From contig BEXV01000153.1 of NCBI GenBank assembly GCA_003118195.1, forward strand, positions 272,306-336,305: DNA of 64,000 nt. Reading direction: 5' to 3'. Positions 24,612 to 34,928 of the stretch are shown in pieces. Numbering within the stretch: position 1 is the first letter of the stretch; each line of letters opens with the position of its first letter. Source of the stretch: Hemicentrotus pulcherrimus (lineage: Eukaryota > Echinodermata > Echinoidea > Camarodonta > Strongylocentrotidae). A program made the translations under genes and the position numbers. Below the pieces are notes generated by a model, which saw nothing but the letters and a program-made list of their open reading frames with translations, was not told where the DNA came from and did not search any database.

Positions 24612-24887
24612 TCAAAATACAAACTCTATTAAAATGAGGATTATGTATTTCAATGGTTTTAAAGTGCCCGGATAATCCGCTCGACAGGCCTTTCCGTCAT
24701 CATTACAGTGCACTGGCCCCTGAGTCTGTGTGGAATTCTTAGTCTTGGAAGAAGGAATCCTTCGCTTCACGTAATTTTTCTCGGAGACATCGAAAAATAG
24801 GGTGGACCACCAGACTTCCGGATGCCAGTCGGGGCTGCTCGGAAGTTTACTCGGCTTAGGCTCGGGAAAGATTTTGAAGAGACACAC
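24612..24887 (-). other. Unrecognised open frame in a less AT-rich patch
   Basis: About 90 codons open on the minus strand. The middle part looks protein-like, with KPSKLPSSPDWHPEVWW, a basic KNYVKRRIPSSK segment and two Cys in HCNDDGKACRADYPG. The last 15 residues (from LKPLKYII) are typical of AT-rich non-coding DNA, so any real coding part ends earlier, perhaps at the GTAATG after GTGCACT near 24702. It has no ATG start and no strong acceptor. I cannot assign a family. Confidence 0.2.
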
Positions 24888-25500
24888 TCTGAGTACTGAT
24901 TACAACCGCGGATCCGGTAACTTTCCGAATGGGGTCAAAGTACCCCTTAATGTGACTGGTCACCTAGTTTGTCTGTTTGAATACTTGCAATGGTGCTAAA
25001 TTTACTCACATCATATTGTATGAATTCTCTTGAGAGCGCAAATGAATACTTCGGAATTTTTTCATTTTTCCATCATTGATTATATTTTACTCTACAAGAT
25101 GGAAATGCTCATCAACATTTGAATGTCAAGATGCACCATTTTTTTTCCTCTTTCCTCACTCAAGCCCCTCATGCGTGCATGGTATAGTTCCAATTGCATA
25201 TCATAAAGGAGGATTGGTATATGTTTACATATCAAAAATTAAATAGAAATAGTGTATACTTCTTCTGTTTATTTTGCTGAGTGTAGTACGGGTATCGTCT
25301 GTGTATTTAGTTTATTCAAAGTCGGAAGCTGAAGAAATAGAAAGCAATTTGGAGTACACAACACGGTCAAATGCCAACCGTACTAGAATTTCTGAAGCCA
25401 TTCTCCAGAATGAAAGCCACTGAATAATATGGAGCATACCGAACGACTGGGTGATTATTTCAACAAATCATATGTCATATTACTGTGACTATATATATAT
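24888..25500. other. No gene seen
   Basis: Nothing recognised. It ends in a TA run at the gap edge. Confidence 0.5.
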
Positions 25501-25978
25501 NNNNNNNNNNNNNNNNNNNNNNNNNNNNNNNNNNNNNNNNNNNNNNNNNNNNNNNNNNNNNNNNNNNNNNNNNNNNNNNNNNNNNNNNNNNNNNNNNNNN
25601 NNNNNNNNNNNNNNNNNNNNNNNNNNNNNNNNNNNNNNNNNNNNNNNNNNNNNNNNNNNNNNNNNNNNNNNNNNNNNNNNNNNNNNNNNNNNNNNNNNNN
25701 NNNNNNNNNNNNNNNNNNNNNNNNNNNNNNNNNNNNNNNNNNNNNNNNNNNNNNNNNNNNNNNNNNNNNNNNNNNNNNNNNNNNNNNNNNNNNNNNNNNN
25801 NNNNNNNNNNNNNNNNNNNNNNNNNNNNNNNNNNNNNNNNNNNNNNNNNNNNNNNNNNNNNNNNNNNNNNNNNNNNNNNNNNNNNNNNNNNNNNNNNNNN
25901 NNNNNNNNNNNNNNNNNNNNNNNNNNNNNNNNNNNNNNNNNNNNNNNNNNNNNNNNNNNNNNNNNNNNNNNNNNNNNN
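25501..25978. other. Assembly gap (478 N)
   Basis: Bounded by (TA)n on the left and (CT)n on the right. The missing sequence is probably low-complexity. The frames reported across it are meaningless. Confidence 0.97.
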
Positions 25979-26033
25979 CTCTCTCTCTCTCTCTCTCTCT
26001 CCCTCTCTGTCTTTCCCCCTCTCTCCCTCTTTA
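25979..26033. repeat. (CT)n microsatellite
   Basis: CT repeats running out of the gap, with C-rich interruptions. Confidence 0.93.
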
Positions 26034-26037
26034 AATC

Positions 26038-26156
26038 GCCTCTGCTATGGACATGGTCAATGTTCTCTACCCGATTTAACATATCAAGCATGGCTAAATA
26101 TTTGACGTCATCATGAGATGGATGAACGAAGTCCAGTGCATGTACGTGAATCATCG
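26038..26156 (+). repeat. CT-associated dispersed repeat, copy B
   Basis: Second copy of the 23095..23215 repeat, again placed directly after a CT tract, with about 20% divergence and small indels. Confidence 0.75.
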
Positions 26157-29100
26157 TTAGTTACTTCGCAACTCTTTTTCTTTGACTGGATGTCCATACA
26201 CCTTTTTGTCTTTCTAGGAAATTGTGTGTTTCATGTTAGTAAAAAGAAAAAACGCCAATGTGTACAAACAAAACCCTCAGGTCTGAACTGGTCAGGATAA
26301 AATTGTTTTGCGAGATCACATTTTCCTCTTCAATTTCCAAAAATCCTAACGAACGTGGAAAATGAAAAAAGCTCATAGAAACACAACATTCATATTAATT
26401 TTGTAAATATAATGACATTTGATGAAACAAATCACTACTCTAAATATTCGTTAGGTAATATACCTCTCAGAGAAATGAATTACCGATCATTTTGTTCCAA
26501 AAAGTGAATTCCATATCAGACACTTCTGTAACTTGTACAGTTCTTTTCGCGCCGAATTACGATCATGCAATCCTCATTCAAATAATTTATATTAAAACAA
26601 ATGTCATCTCATTGTTCAGAATGTTCAAACTCAAATTCCAAAGATCAAACATTTTCCCTTCTTAGGCCAGGTTAATCACGTAAGAACTCTAAGAAATTGG
26701 GCATGGACACACGGTTTCTCTTATGACCTAAGTACACCGACGGTTTTCACACGTTTCTATCTTAAGATTCTGACAGGAAACATGTTATGAATATTCAAAG
26801 ACCACAGCATCCGCATCTGAAATCAATAATGTTTTCAAACTCGAATTGAAATAAGCGGAAACATTGCATGATATATATACCTCATGTATAACGCATTTTC
26901 TCAAACGTTACATTATTTTCGGACTCAATCATCATTTTCCCCTCATATCTTCTTGATTTTGTGACTATTTCCTGAATTCATTGATTTCCAGTTTGACTGA
27001 ATATCCACAGAAAGTTCAATTACCAGGGAATGTATTTTATAGACACAAGTCCAAAATTGCGTTGATTAGGAGGATGGCTGACCTTGTTTCGATTGTGACG
27101 GATTTAAAACGTTCTTTGCAAGTTAAACAATCCAAATTTACTATATCAATTTTGACAGCTGACATGAATTCCTTGATATCATTAACAATTTGTTATGAAG
27201 AAAAATGTTATCTTCTAACTTTAAAGAACACATTGACCTTTAATTGATGAGTTTTGATTCGCAATTTGACTCATTGTTTAAAAAAAATGAGAACAAATAG
27301 GGCGGAGAAAAAATATTCACACCCTTAAAATATTAACAGGTCATGTCCTTCCTTGAATAAAATAAAATATTAAGGTTCACTAGTACAGACTTGAAGGCAT
27401 GCCTATATTCCTAATGAAATTAAACAAAACAGTAATAAGAGTGTTGTTATCATTCTTTTCTTTTCAGCCGTTTTTGCTCATGTATTCTCTACATTCTGGA
27501 GTTGTTTTTGTCTTCTAAATACATCTTCTGGATACTGAGGTCAATCACGAATTCGATTTGTTTTTCTTGTTTTAGTTATTAATGTTTATGTCTCGCATAA
27601 TTTTTTCTAAATCAAAACGCGTTATTTTAATGGAATCACCATTCCTTTTAAAATCACTACACTCACATCTAGCACACGGCCAGAAAACGTCCACAAAATT
27701 GACAAATAAGCTACACTCTGTTTCAAAATTTCTTTACATCAAGGCTAAGATCTTGCTTTAATACAGAAGTTATGGTTATTATCATTTACTTGATTCGCCT
27801 CGAATAATGCATTCCAGAGCCTCATAACCGCCTTTAAGAACTATGAGAGAAAATAATCTGCCGCAGCTAATAGTGGCTTTATTAGATCTAGTGAAAAAAA
27901 AAAAGTGATTTGTATGTTACGATTACAAAATGGTCTTGAGCCCTGTTTATGTCCTATGACACAACATAGGAATAGCATTGTTGTTTATGAATGAAACCTG
28001 AATGACTTGGCATCCATTCGCCTCCTTTCGCTTTTTCTTTCAGGCAAGCGTATAATGGCTAGATTCTCGCCCGAGAAACACTGTTAAACTTCCATGCTAA
28101 AATGTCAAGGTTACGCGTGTCACGTGCTGCTTAATTATCCAATCACTCTTCAATTATTGTAAATAAGTGTTGATCGTCATTTCTTCATAATACTTGTGAT
28201 GTACTTGCAGATTGGTTCCTTAGTAGCCATTCTCTTTGCAAGAATGTAAACATGTCCTCCTATGACCAGGGGTATCTCGAAGGGGATATGGAGGGGTGTG
28301 GCAGCCACTCCCCTCTAAGTAATACTTCTGCAAAAATCCATTATTCTTTCATAACTTGCGATGTAGATGTATGAATATAAGTAACTGTCCAAATCCTTTT
28401 CGGCAAGGGGTTTAAAAAAAGTAGGAGTGCCCTCTTTACCCCTGGTGGCAAATTTCTCAACCTTTCAAGGGTTTAAAAAAGGATTCAGGGAAATATTGTT
28501 CCCCTCCCCATCATTCAGAGCATTCCAGTGATGCCCCCGGCTCCTGGCTCCACCCATGATATGCGTGTTTTCTGGAGCAGGAGATGAAATGTAGATACAG
28601 ACGCCTTTCCTCCATTAGCTTTTAAATGGCGTGTTAGGGAGATGTAAAAAGATCCGCCAAAGGCATAACGAAGATTTATATCATCGCCGTATTAACACGT
28701 CTTTGAGTCATCGGGGGAAGGGATTGCATTAAGGGGATTTATAGACGGAGCTGTCAATTCAGGGCTGCAGCATTTAGAAATGAAATTAGAGTACGTCGGA
28801 ATGTTGTATGGGTTCTCGAGTGGTGGATAGTTAAGTGCGACAAAAGTCAATGGTGCATGAATGCCAAATTTGTTGTCTGATCCAGTCGCGTTGGCTGATG
28901 AGAGCATATCTCTGTGTGAACGGAAAGATTCTGATCAACAAAATGTTTATAGTGCAAAGGGGGGTTTGATCATGATATTGTTGTGTCCGACGAAGGTGTT
29001 ACAAGGAGAAAAACACAATTTGCCAGAATAAATGCCAAAATAAATGTCATAGCAAACAACAGTACATTTACCTATCCTCCTCCTTTTAGACAGTTTTTAT

Positions 29101-29317
29101 TTGATATTTGTCGTAAAGGTCATTTGTGCATTTCATGAATGTAGAATAGAATAAATTGTTGAAATGTCATATGAAGGAGTAAACATGGGAGAATACGAGC
29201 GTTATTAGATCATATATGTCGATATAAATATACTTTGTGATGACAGAACACTGGCGATGCAGTAAGTTTATTTGCCATTGCTATGTCATCACAAGAAGTA
29301 TTTTACATCGTCCTATA
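26157..29317. other. No gene seen
   Basis: Three kilobases of AT-rich DNA. A 71-codon minus-strand frame at 28692..28907, with a genuine ATG, is Pro/Ser/Asn-rich but has no family I recognise. Near 28404 and 28466 two similar CAAGGG..TTTAAAAAA stretches repeat. The sequence around 28500..28560 faintly resembles a decayed hAT end. None of these is firm. Confidence 0.45.
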
Positions 29318-29580
29318 AAGTATGCCCTTGAGCAAGGCACTTCATTTACATTGCTTCTCTCCATCCTGGTGTTAATAGCATACCCGGGAGGATGAGAACG
29401 TCATTTTGGATTAGCATGTGCACGCCAGTAAAAAGGCGACTAGCAGGAATGCTTCCCAGGGAGTGGAGAATGTGCACTATAATGTAAGGAATCCTAATTG
29501 AAAGAATAATATTTTGGCCCTTCTATCCGTTAAAGGTGAAGTGCTATATAAGAAACTGGTATTGTTATTATAATTACCTA
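29318..29580 (+). mobile_element. SINE copy lacking the tRNA head, plus strand
   Basis: Shares GGAGTGGAGAATGTGCA, ATGCTTCCCAGG and a CCTGGTGTTAATAGCATACC-type segment with the copy at 36632..37004. It continues to a tail AGTGCTATATAAG followed by TTGTTATTATAATTA. The tRNA-like promoter is absent, as expected for a 5'-truncated copy. It is clearly diverged. Confidence 0.75.
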
Positions 29581-31614
29581 ATATTAAATTATTACTATGG
29601 AGTTCATCAAACTTGTAGATTAAAAGGAGAAGAAGAGCAATTAGCACAATAAATTCACTTGGCTGGAAGATGAGAATATTAATGGATTGTTTATTAAGAA
29701 GAAACGCAAGACTCATTGACATATTAAAAGAAGGAAGGACGTAGAGAGAAAGGAAGAATATAAAATGGAGGGGGAAAGAGATATGTAGATAGAGAAGGAT
29801 AAACATTAAGGTCGGATGAGTGTGTCTTTTGTTCGGCTTGGTGCTTTAAGATGTTTTACGCAAATAAATTGACTTAAAATTGAACATTCAGAGAACTTGC
29901 GAACATTTCTTATGGAATTTTCTTTTAAATTTTTAAAAGAACGGATGGCAGAGAGAGAGAGAAAGAAAACTAACGTACTGTCAACGAAAACAAAAAGATG
30001 CGGACTCTAAAGTTGAATTAGTTTTTCAGAAAGAAACAAAAAAGATTGCCATTCATCGAGAAAATGAGAGGATTTAAGGGGAAAGAAGAAAGAGAAAACG
30101 AATAAGTAAATAGATTGAGAGATAGAGAAGAAGAAACAGACACGTAACGATGAGTAGGTTTGGGGTTTGACTTGGTGCATTAAAAATGTATTACGCAAAC
30201 AGAATGAGACGGAACTGGCACTCCATCAAATATGGCGGGTACGTGTTTTTCCCGGATGGGAATTTGAAAGACTCATCGTCTGCCATTCAGAGTAATCAAA
30301 GTGCAGTACAACCACCATGGCCTTGGTGATGAGGAGGAGAAAAGAATTAGATTGATAATAATATGACAAACGGTTAGGAGATTTCTTTACTATATATATA
30401 TTCATCTTGTATAAAGCCAACAAGCACAAAGCGCTTTTCCTCATCCTCGATTTCATAGACTTCAAATAGATTTCCGTTATAGTTTAATATTCTTGAGAGG
30501 AAATTTAGTTTCTTGAACAAACTTTGTCCTGGTTGAAAAGTGGAAAAATACTTCTGATGGTGTTAGATATATCAGGAAAAGAAAAGAAACATGTCAAATT
30601 GATTAGAAAGTCAAGATTACCATTAGCTCTGCTATACTCTCCCTCTCCATCTTTCCCTACCCCTCCTTCCTTCTAACCCATCCATCTTTTCCTCTCCGTC
30701 CATCTACCAGTCTACGTGCCCACACTTCATAGAAACTACATATGATTGATTGAGCAAGTAGTTCTCCTTTCGTGGATCTTTGTATACAAATCGAATGAAA
30801 ACATTTTTACAATCTACTTTTTTCCCCTTTTCAAAGGATATGGTATAGTATTTTTTTAAATGCTACAGGAGAGGGGAAAAAAGGTTAAACCTTTAATGTT
30901 GCACTTAAAATGAGATGGTATTCTTTATGCAGCTAGATTTTGCATCTTAGTTTAGGTCTATTCACTGACAACTTTTGACTGATCGCAGCCCGAAATTCGC
31001 ACAATAAACACACTGGAATTCTGTAACTATATCCATCTATCAATCTTTTTTGAAATAATGAAATGAAAAATTCGAGAATACTGGACAGATATTTCGGCTA
31101 TTCTAAATAGAAAATTTCGCAATGGGAGGTACCTATAAAATCAACACGCCCACCCAAAACCGGCTGTATTTCCATTTCGCAAAGTAACACTTGTGACCTC
31201 CTTAAGCCTTCCAAAACCTTATCCATTTCAAGTGTCCCCCATTCAATAATAGGATTTGTTATGAATTCGAATTGACACCCGACTTAGTTGATATTAAAAA
31301 AAAAAAAAAAATTGCTTGGGGTGATGTGAAACAGTATTAAGTTACGAATCAGGAACGGAGATTGTAAATTTTCATTCAGACATGCCTTCGGGTGGCATTG
31401 ACGTACTTTGGTAAAACGTCAACTGTCGATCAACATCGTCCACAGGTGCGCAAAAAGCAACAACAAATGTATTGGAAATAGTTTAACGTTGCAATTGATT
31501 ACATAATCTTTAAATAATTTTGCACTTGAATGAGCAACGCATGAGTTTTCAAAGGCGGTATAATACAAAGTCGACAGTTTCCATCTCCCATCGTCCTCTA
31601 TCGTTTTCAATGCT
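29581..31614. other. No gene seen
   Basis: AT-rich; purine-rich around 29690..29790 and 29945..30140. Long F/L-rich minus-strand frames follow that composition. Poly-A of about 16 bases near 31296. Confidence 0.5.
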
Positions 31615-31643
31615 CGCTCTCTATCTCTCTCTCTCTCTCTCTC
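31615..31643. repeat. (CT)n microsatellite
   Basis: CT repeat followed by CCAGTG. Confidence 0.93.
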
Positions 31644-31679
31644 CAGTGAAAAAAATACACGGGGGCTTGGGGCGAATTT

Positions 31680-31742
31680 GCCCCCGAAATGCCCAAAAGA
31701 GCCCCCGAAAATCAGAAAAGAGCCCCCATAAATTTGCATAGA
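31680..31742 (-). repeat. Three tandem 21-bp units
   Basis: Units start GCCCCCGAAA, GCCCCCGAAA and GCCCCCATAA at 31680, 31701 and 31722. Because 21 is a multiple of three, the minus strand reads three 7-residue Gly-Gly-(Ser/Lys)-Phe repeats. The frame then runs into the CT repeat as an Arg/Glu run, so I do not call a gene. Confidence 0.8.
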
Positions 31743-31825
31743 GTTCAATGCAAAACATATTTTAGAGTGTTATTTTTATGCAAGCAAGCTTGAAAAGTAG
31801 CCCTCGAAAAATATATATTATTTTT
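31743..31825. other. Short AT-rich spacer
   Basis: Contains a further GCCCTCGAAAA near 31800, similar to the 21-bp unit start, and a short TA run. Confidence 0.5.
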
Positions 31826-31909
31826 TCCCTGTCTCTCTCTCTCTCTCTCTTTCTCTTCATATCTCCCTCTCTGTTTCTCTCTCTCTCTCTCTCTCTCTCT
31901 CCCTCTCTC
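31826..31909. repeat. (CT)n microsatellite
   Basis: Two CT blocks separated by TTCATATCTCC. Confidence 0.93.
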
Positions 31910-32334
31910 ATTCGTTGGTAAATTAAACCATATCAGTGGGTCGACTGTAAGCTCACAATGGAATGAAACCTCTACACCCGAGAGCCCGATGATCCCATTT
32001 AATCCTGATAAAGGCTAATCATTCTGACATATCAATATTCCCACTCCAAGCCCATGCCACTTGATGACACCATCCTATACAAATAGATAAACGTGACGGT
32101 AATAGATTATGAATGTGATTCCCTTTTGCCTTTTTTTGTCGCAAGCCCTTTCGTTTTATGAAAGGGCGAAAGAGGGGGGGGGGTGCAAAAGATTACTATT
32201 TGTATCAAGCTGGTATGAATGAAGTATCAATCATAATACTTCCATGTTGGGCCTCCATGAATCTATCAGATAATGTCCACCTGATGTACGAACTAAGACT
32301 TTTTCGGGACAATACCACTCCTATCATTTTGATG
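31910..32334. other. No gene seen
   Basis: Nothing recognised up to the TA repeat. Confidence 0.5.
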
Positions 32335-32335
32335 A

Positions 32336-32366
<31 letters not shown>

Positions 32367-32370
32367 TATT
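32335..32370. repeat. (TA)n tract at the LINE 3' border
   Basis: About 35 bases of TA repeat with one GTA interruption. A matching TA tract lies at the other border of the LINE (34793..34805). Confidence 0.9.
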
Positions 32371-34792
32371 TTTCCATATTTTTCCCTCCACAGGGATTTT
32401 ATTGATTTTCATTTGAAACAAATTAACAAATATATATTCAAGGTAATTTACATTTATAACATAAATAAAATTGGCTCTACAAGATACAAGTACTGTTGAA
32501 CTGTTGAGTTAACAGAAAACTAACAAATCAATAATTCATTTCTGACACTCATGGACAGAAAAAACATATACAGAAGAAATATCATTTTAAGTAAACAAAT
32601 TCCTGAATTGAAACCATTTTCTTGTGAATTTATTATTTCTACAAGTCGAATTTGCAATATACTTTTCGTTTTTGAAATAAGTTATAATCGAAATTCTAAT
32701 ATTATCAAAAACGGGCAACTGTTTCTGTATTTTGCAAGTATACACCATCTGTCGCACAACAATTAGTATACAATTTAATGCATAATTATTTGAACCTTTT
32801 AAACCAAATAATTTGTCTTGTAATGAAAATGTTAATTGACTTCCGGTTCCAGTATTAATCCAGTTTTCTAACCTACCCCAAATATGTTTAACATGTGTAC
32901 AATCACATAGCAGATGTATAACTGTTTCAATCTGTTCATTACAAAATGTACATTCTTTTCTTGGGACTAAATTCATTTTAAACAGTAGATCGTTAGTATA
33001 TAATATGCGTTGCAAAACTTTAAACTGAAACCATCGTAAGCCCACATCAATGGTACAATTAAATCCAATAGAACAATATGTTTCCCAACTCTTATCATTC
33101 AGGTCGAAAATGCATTTCCATTTAAGAAAACTTTTACATAATCCTTTTCTTCTCTTTAATAAAATTGCATAGATGTGTGAACATCCTTTAATACGTTTCA
33201 TAACAAATGCCATTGTATCTGGAAAAAGTGGTTGTGGCATCTTGTTAAAAATAGTACAATTGTTGAACCCTTGTCTAATTGCATCGCATAATCCACGGTA
33301 AAAAAGAAAATTTATTTGAATATCATACTTTTCTTGGAAGTGTTCCAGAGAGAAAAAAACACCATTTGTATCTAAAATATCATTGACAAAACGAATTCCC
33401 TTTTGACACAATTTTTTATTATATATTGAGCTATTGCCTATTCTAATGTAATCATTATTCCATAAGGGTTGGCAAGAAATGTTATCAGAATGCATGGACA
33501 AGAGCGTACTATAGGCCATGAACATATCTTTCCAAAAAAGGTTCTTTGTTTTACCCGCCAGTTCCCGAAAATAATTGTTTCCCATATATAATTTTAAATC
33601 TTGCACTTCAGGCAAAAAAGATTGCAAAAGACAGAGGATATTGCTATCTATTGATCCAATTACTAATCTCTTAATCCAGGAAATTTTTAATGATTGGCAA
33701 TGTGTGTATATATCTATCATTTTAACCCCTCCGTTTGAGTAACTTTGTGACATTTGATTTCTACTTATTTTATCAGGTTTCTCCCCCCATATAAATCTAT
33801 AAAAGTGAGCATTTATATCTTTCAAAAGATTTTCACCAGGATTAGGGAGGGACAAAAAAAGGTAGTTTAATTTAGATACCAACAATGACTTGACGACAGT
33901 GATTCTTCCAAGAACAGTTAAGTATCGCCTTAACCACGATGTCATTTGACTTTTGATTTCTTTAAATTTTTCATTATAATTGTGAATTATCAATTTGGGC
34001 AAATCCGTACAAAAGTCTATACCTAAATATCTGAAATAATCATCAAACACCCAATTTAGATTTCTATTCAAAAGAACACCATCCTTCTTGTTTTTAAATC
34101 CTCCAATCCAAATTGCATGTGTCTTCTGTATATTAACTTTTAAACCAGACATTGCATTGTATTTATCTAAAATGTTTAATGCACTGTTTAATTCCATTAC
34201 TGACCCGTTCAATGTGAGAAGAGTATCATCTGCATATTGAATTATTTTAAGTTGTCTACCAGGCAAGCTCAAACCAACAATGGAATCGGAATTTCTAAAC
34301 AAAAGACCTAGTATTTCGGCGCATAATAAAAAGATAAGAGCTGACATAGGATCTCCTTGACGACATCCTCGTTCAATTGAAAATCTTGGAGACAGGTGTC
34401 CATTGATTAATACACAGGATTGAGCATTTTCATAGAATACATTAACCCATTTTACAATAGAGGGACCAAACTTAAAAAAGTGAAATACTTTTCTAATAAA
34501 ATCATGAGAAATAGAATCAAATGCTTTTTCAAAATCTATAAGCAGCAATAAACCAGGAATGTCATTGATATCAGTATACAATAACAAATCATATAACAAA
34601 CGGATATTCTCTCCAATGAAGCGCCCTGACATAAAGCCTTTCTGATTTTCATGTATGAGAAAAGGAAGTACGTTTTTTAATCTGTTTGCTATACAAGCGG
34701 AACCTAATTTATACACCACGTTCAATAAAGATATGGGTCTCCAATTTTTCAAATAATGTCTATCTTTTTTTCCTTTGGGAATTAGAGAGATG
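32371..34792 (-). mobile_element. 5'-truncated LINE of the L1/Tx1 type
   Basis: The element runs on the minus strand from an abrupt start at about 34792, inside the reverse transcriptase, through the C-terminal region and a 3' UTR of about 215 bp. The 3' end has AATAAA (complement of 32398..32403), then a small hairpin CCCT-4-AGGG (32384..32395), then an A-rich end. The endonuclease domain and any first ORF are missing, as usual for incomplete reverse transcription. It is bracketed by TA repeats. The frame is unbroken, which suggests a young copy. Confidence 0.9.
32587..34791 (-). CDS. LINE ORF2 fragment: reverse transcriptase and C-terminal region
   Basis: The 735 codons are open with no stop or frameshift. 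The frame enters at ISLIPK, a segment inside the RT domain upstream of NWRPISLLN, so there is no true start. The first in-frame TTG is at 34750..34752. Numbering from there, palm motif A is DFEKAFD (73..79), motif B CRQGDP (130..135), and the catalytic YADD is at 173..176, followed by the GLKVNIQKT motif. All key aspartates are present. The distal part has GRITVVKSLL and GGVKMID segments typical of L1-like ORF2. Near the end a C-x2-C-x8-H-x2-C cluster in a zf-RVT-like region follows LRWFQFKVLQRILYTNDLLF. The family copies its own RNA at a nicked target, but this copy lacks the endonuclease and cannot do so alone. Clade is judged by eye. Confidence 0.92.
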   Translation of the reverse strand: MSLIPKGKKDRHYLKNWRPISLLNVVYKLGSACIANRLKNVLPFLIHENQKGFMSGRFIGENIRLLYDLLLYTDINDIPGLLLLIDFEKAFDSISHDFIRKVFHFFKFGPSIVKWVNVFYENAQSCVLINGHLSPRFSIERGCRQGDPMSALIFLLCAEILGLLFRNSDSIVGLSLPGRQLKIIQYADDTLLTLNGSVMELNSALNILDKYNAMSGLKVNIQKTHAIWIGGFKNKKDGVLLNRNLNWVFDDYFRYLGIDFCTDLPKLIIHNYNEKFKEIKSQMTSWLRRYLTVLGRITVVKSLLVSKLNYLFLSLPNPGENLLKDINAHFYRFIWGEKPDKISRNQMSQSYSNGGVKMIDIYTHCQSLKISWIKRLVIGSIDSNILCLLQSFLPEVQDLKLYMGNNYFRELAGKTKNLFWKDMFMAYSTLLSMHSDNISCQPLWNNDYIRIGNSSIYNKKLCQKGIRFVNDILDTNGVFFSLEHFQEKYDIQINFLFYRGLCDAIRQGFNNCTIFNKMPQPLFPDTMAFVMKRIKGCSHIYAILLKRRKGLCKSFLKWKCIFDLNDKSWETYCSIGFNCTIDVGLRWFQFKVLQRILYTNDLLFKMNLVPRKECTFCNEQIETVIHLLCDCTHVKHIWGRLENWINTGTGSQLTFSLQDKLFGLKGSNNYALNCILIVVRQMVYTCKIQKQLPVFDNIRISIITYFKNEKYIANSTCRNNKFTRKWFQFRNLFT

Positions 34793-34805
34793 TATATATA
34801 TATAT
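34793..34805. repeat. (TA)n tract at the LINE 5' border
   Basis: A short TA repeat abuts the truncation point. It may be the target duplication or the remaining half of a TA microsatellite that was the insertion site. Confidence 0.8.
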
Positions 34806-34860
34806 TAATGCAAAGATAAAAATGAAAGCAACACTTTCAATCTGAAATTGATATCTTTCT

Positions 34861-34928
34861 GCTTGACTCACACACTTGGTAACAAGTTATGAGTAGATGT
34901 ACAATGTAAATATGGGATGAACATATTT
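34861..34928 (+). repeat. Dispersed repeat pair, copy A
   Basis: Matches 39352..39416 at about 80% by eye, sharing TTGGTAACA.GTTATGAG and AGATGTACAAT.T.AATATGGG.TGAACAT. The family is unknown. It lies just upstream of the LINE. Confidence 0.7.

Noticed and set aside
25451..26154. Frames of over 200 codons on both strands
   Set aside because: They consist mostly of N from the assembly gap and CT repeat.
28265..28560. Possible decayed hAT element (CCAGGGGTATC.. and ..GGCTCCTGGCTCCACCC)
   Set aside because: The two ends do not match as inverted repeats and no target duplication is visible.
28692..28907. 71-codon minus-strand frame with ATG, Pro/Ser/Asn-rich
   Set aside because: It has a plausible composition but no upstream or downstream splice evidence and no recognised motif, so it stays unsupported.
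29477..29806. 109-codon Phe/Leu/Ser-rich minus-strand frame
   Set aside because: Its composition follows the purine-rich plus strand. No domain and no splice context.
32158..32499. 113-codon plus-strand frame
   Set aside because: It crosses the G run, the TA microsatellite (Tyr/Ile run) and the LINE 3' end on the wrong strand.
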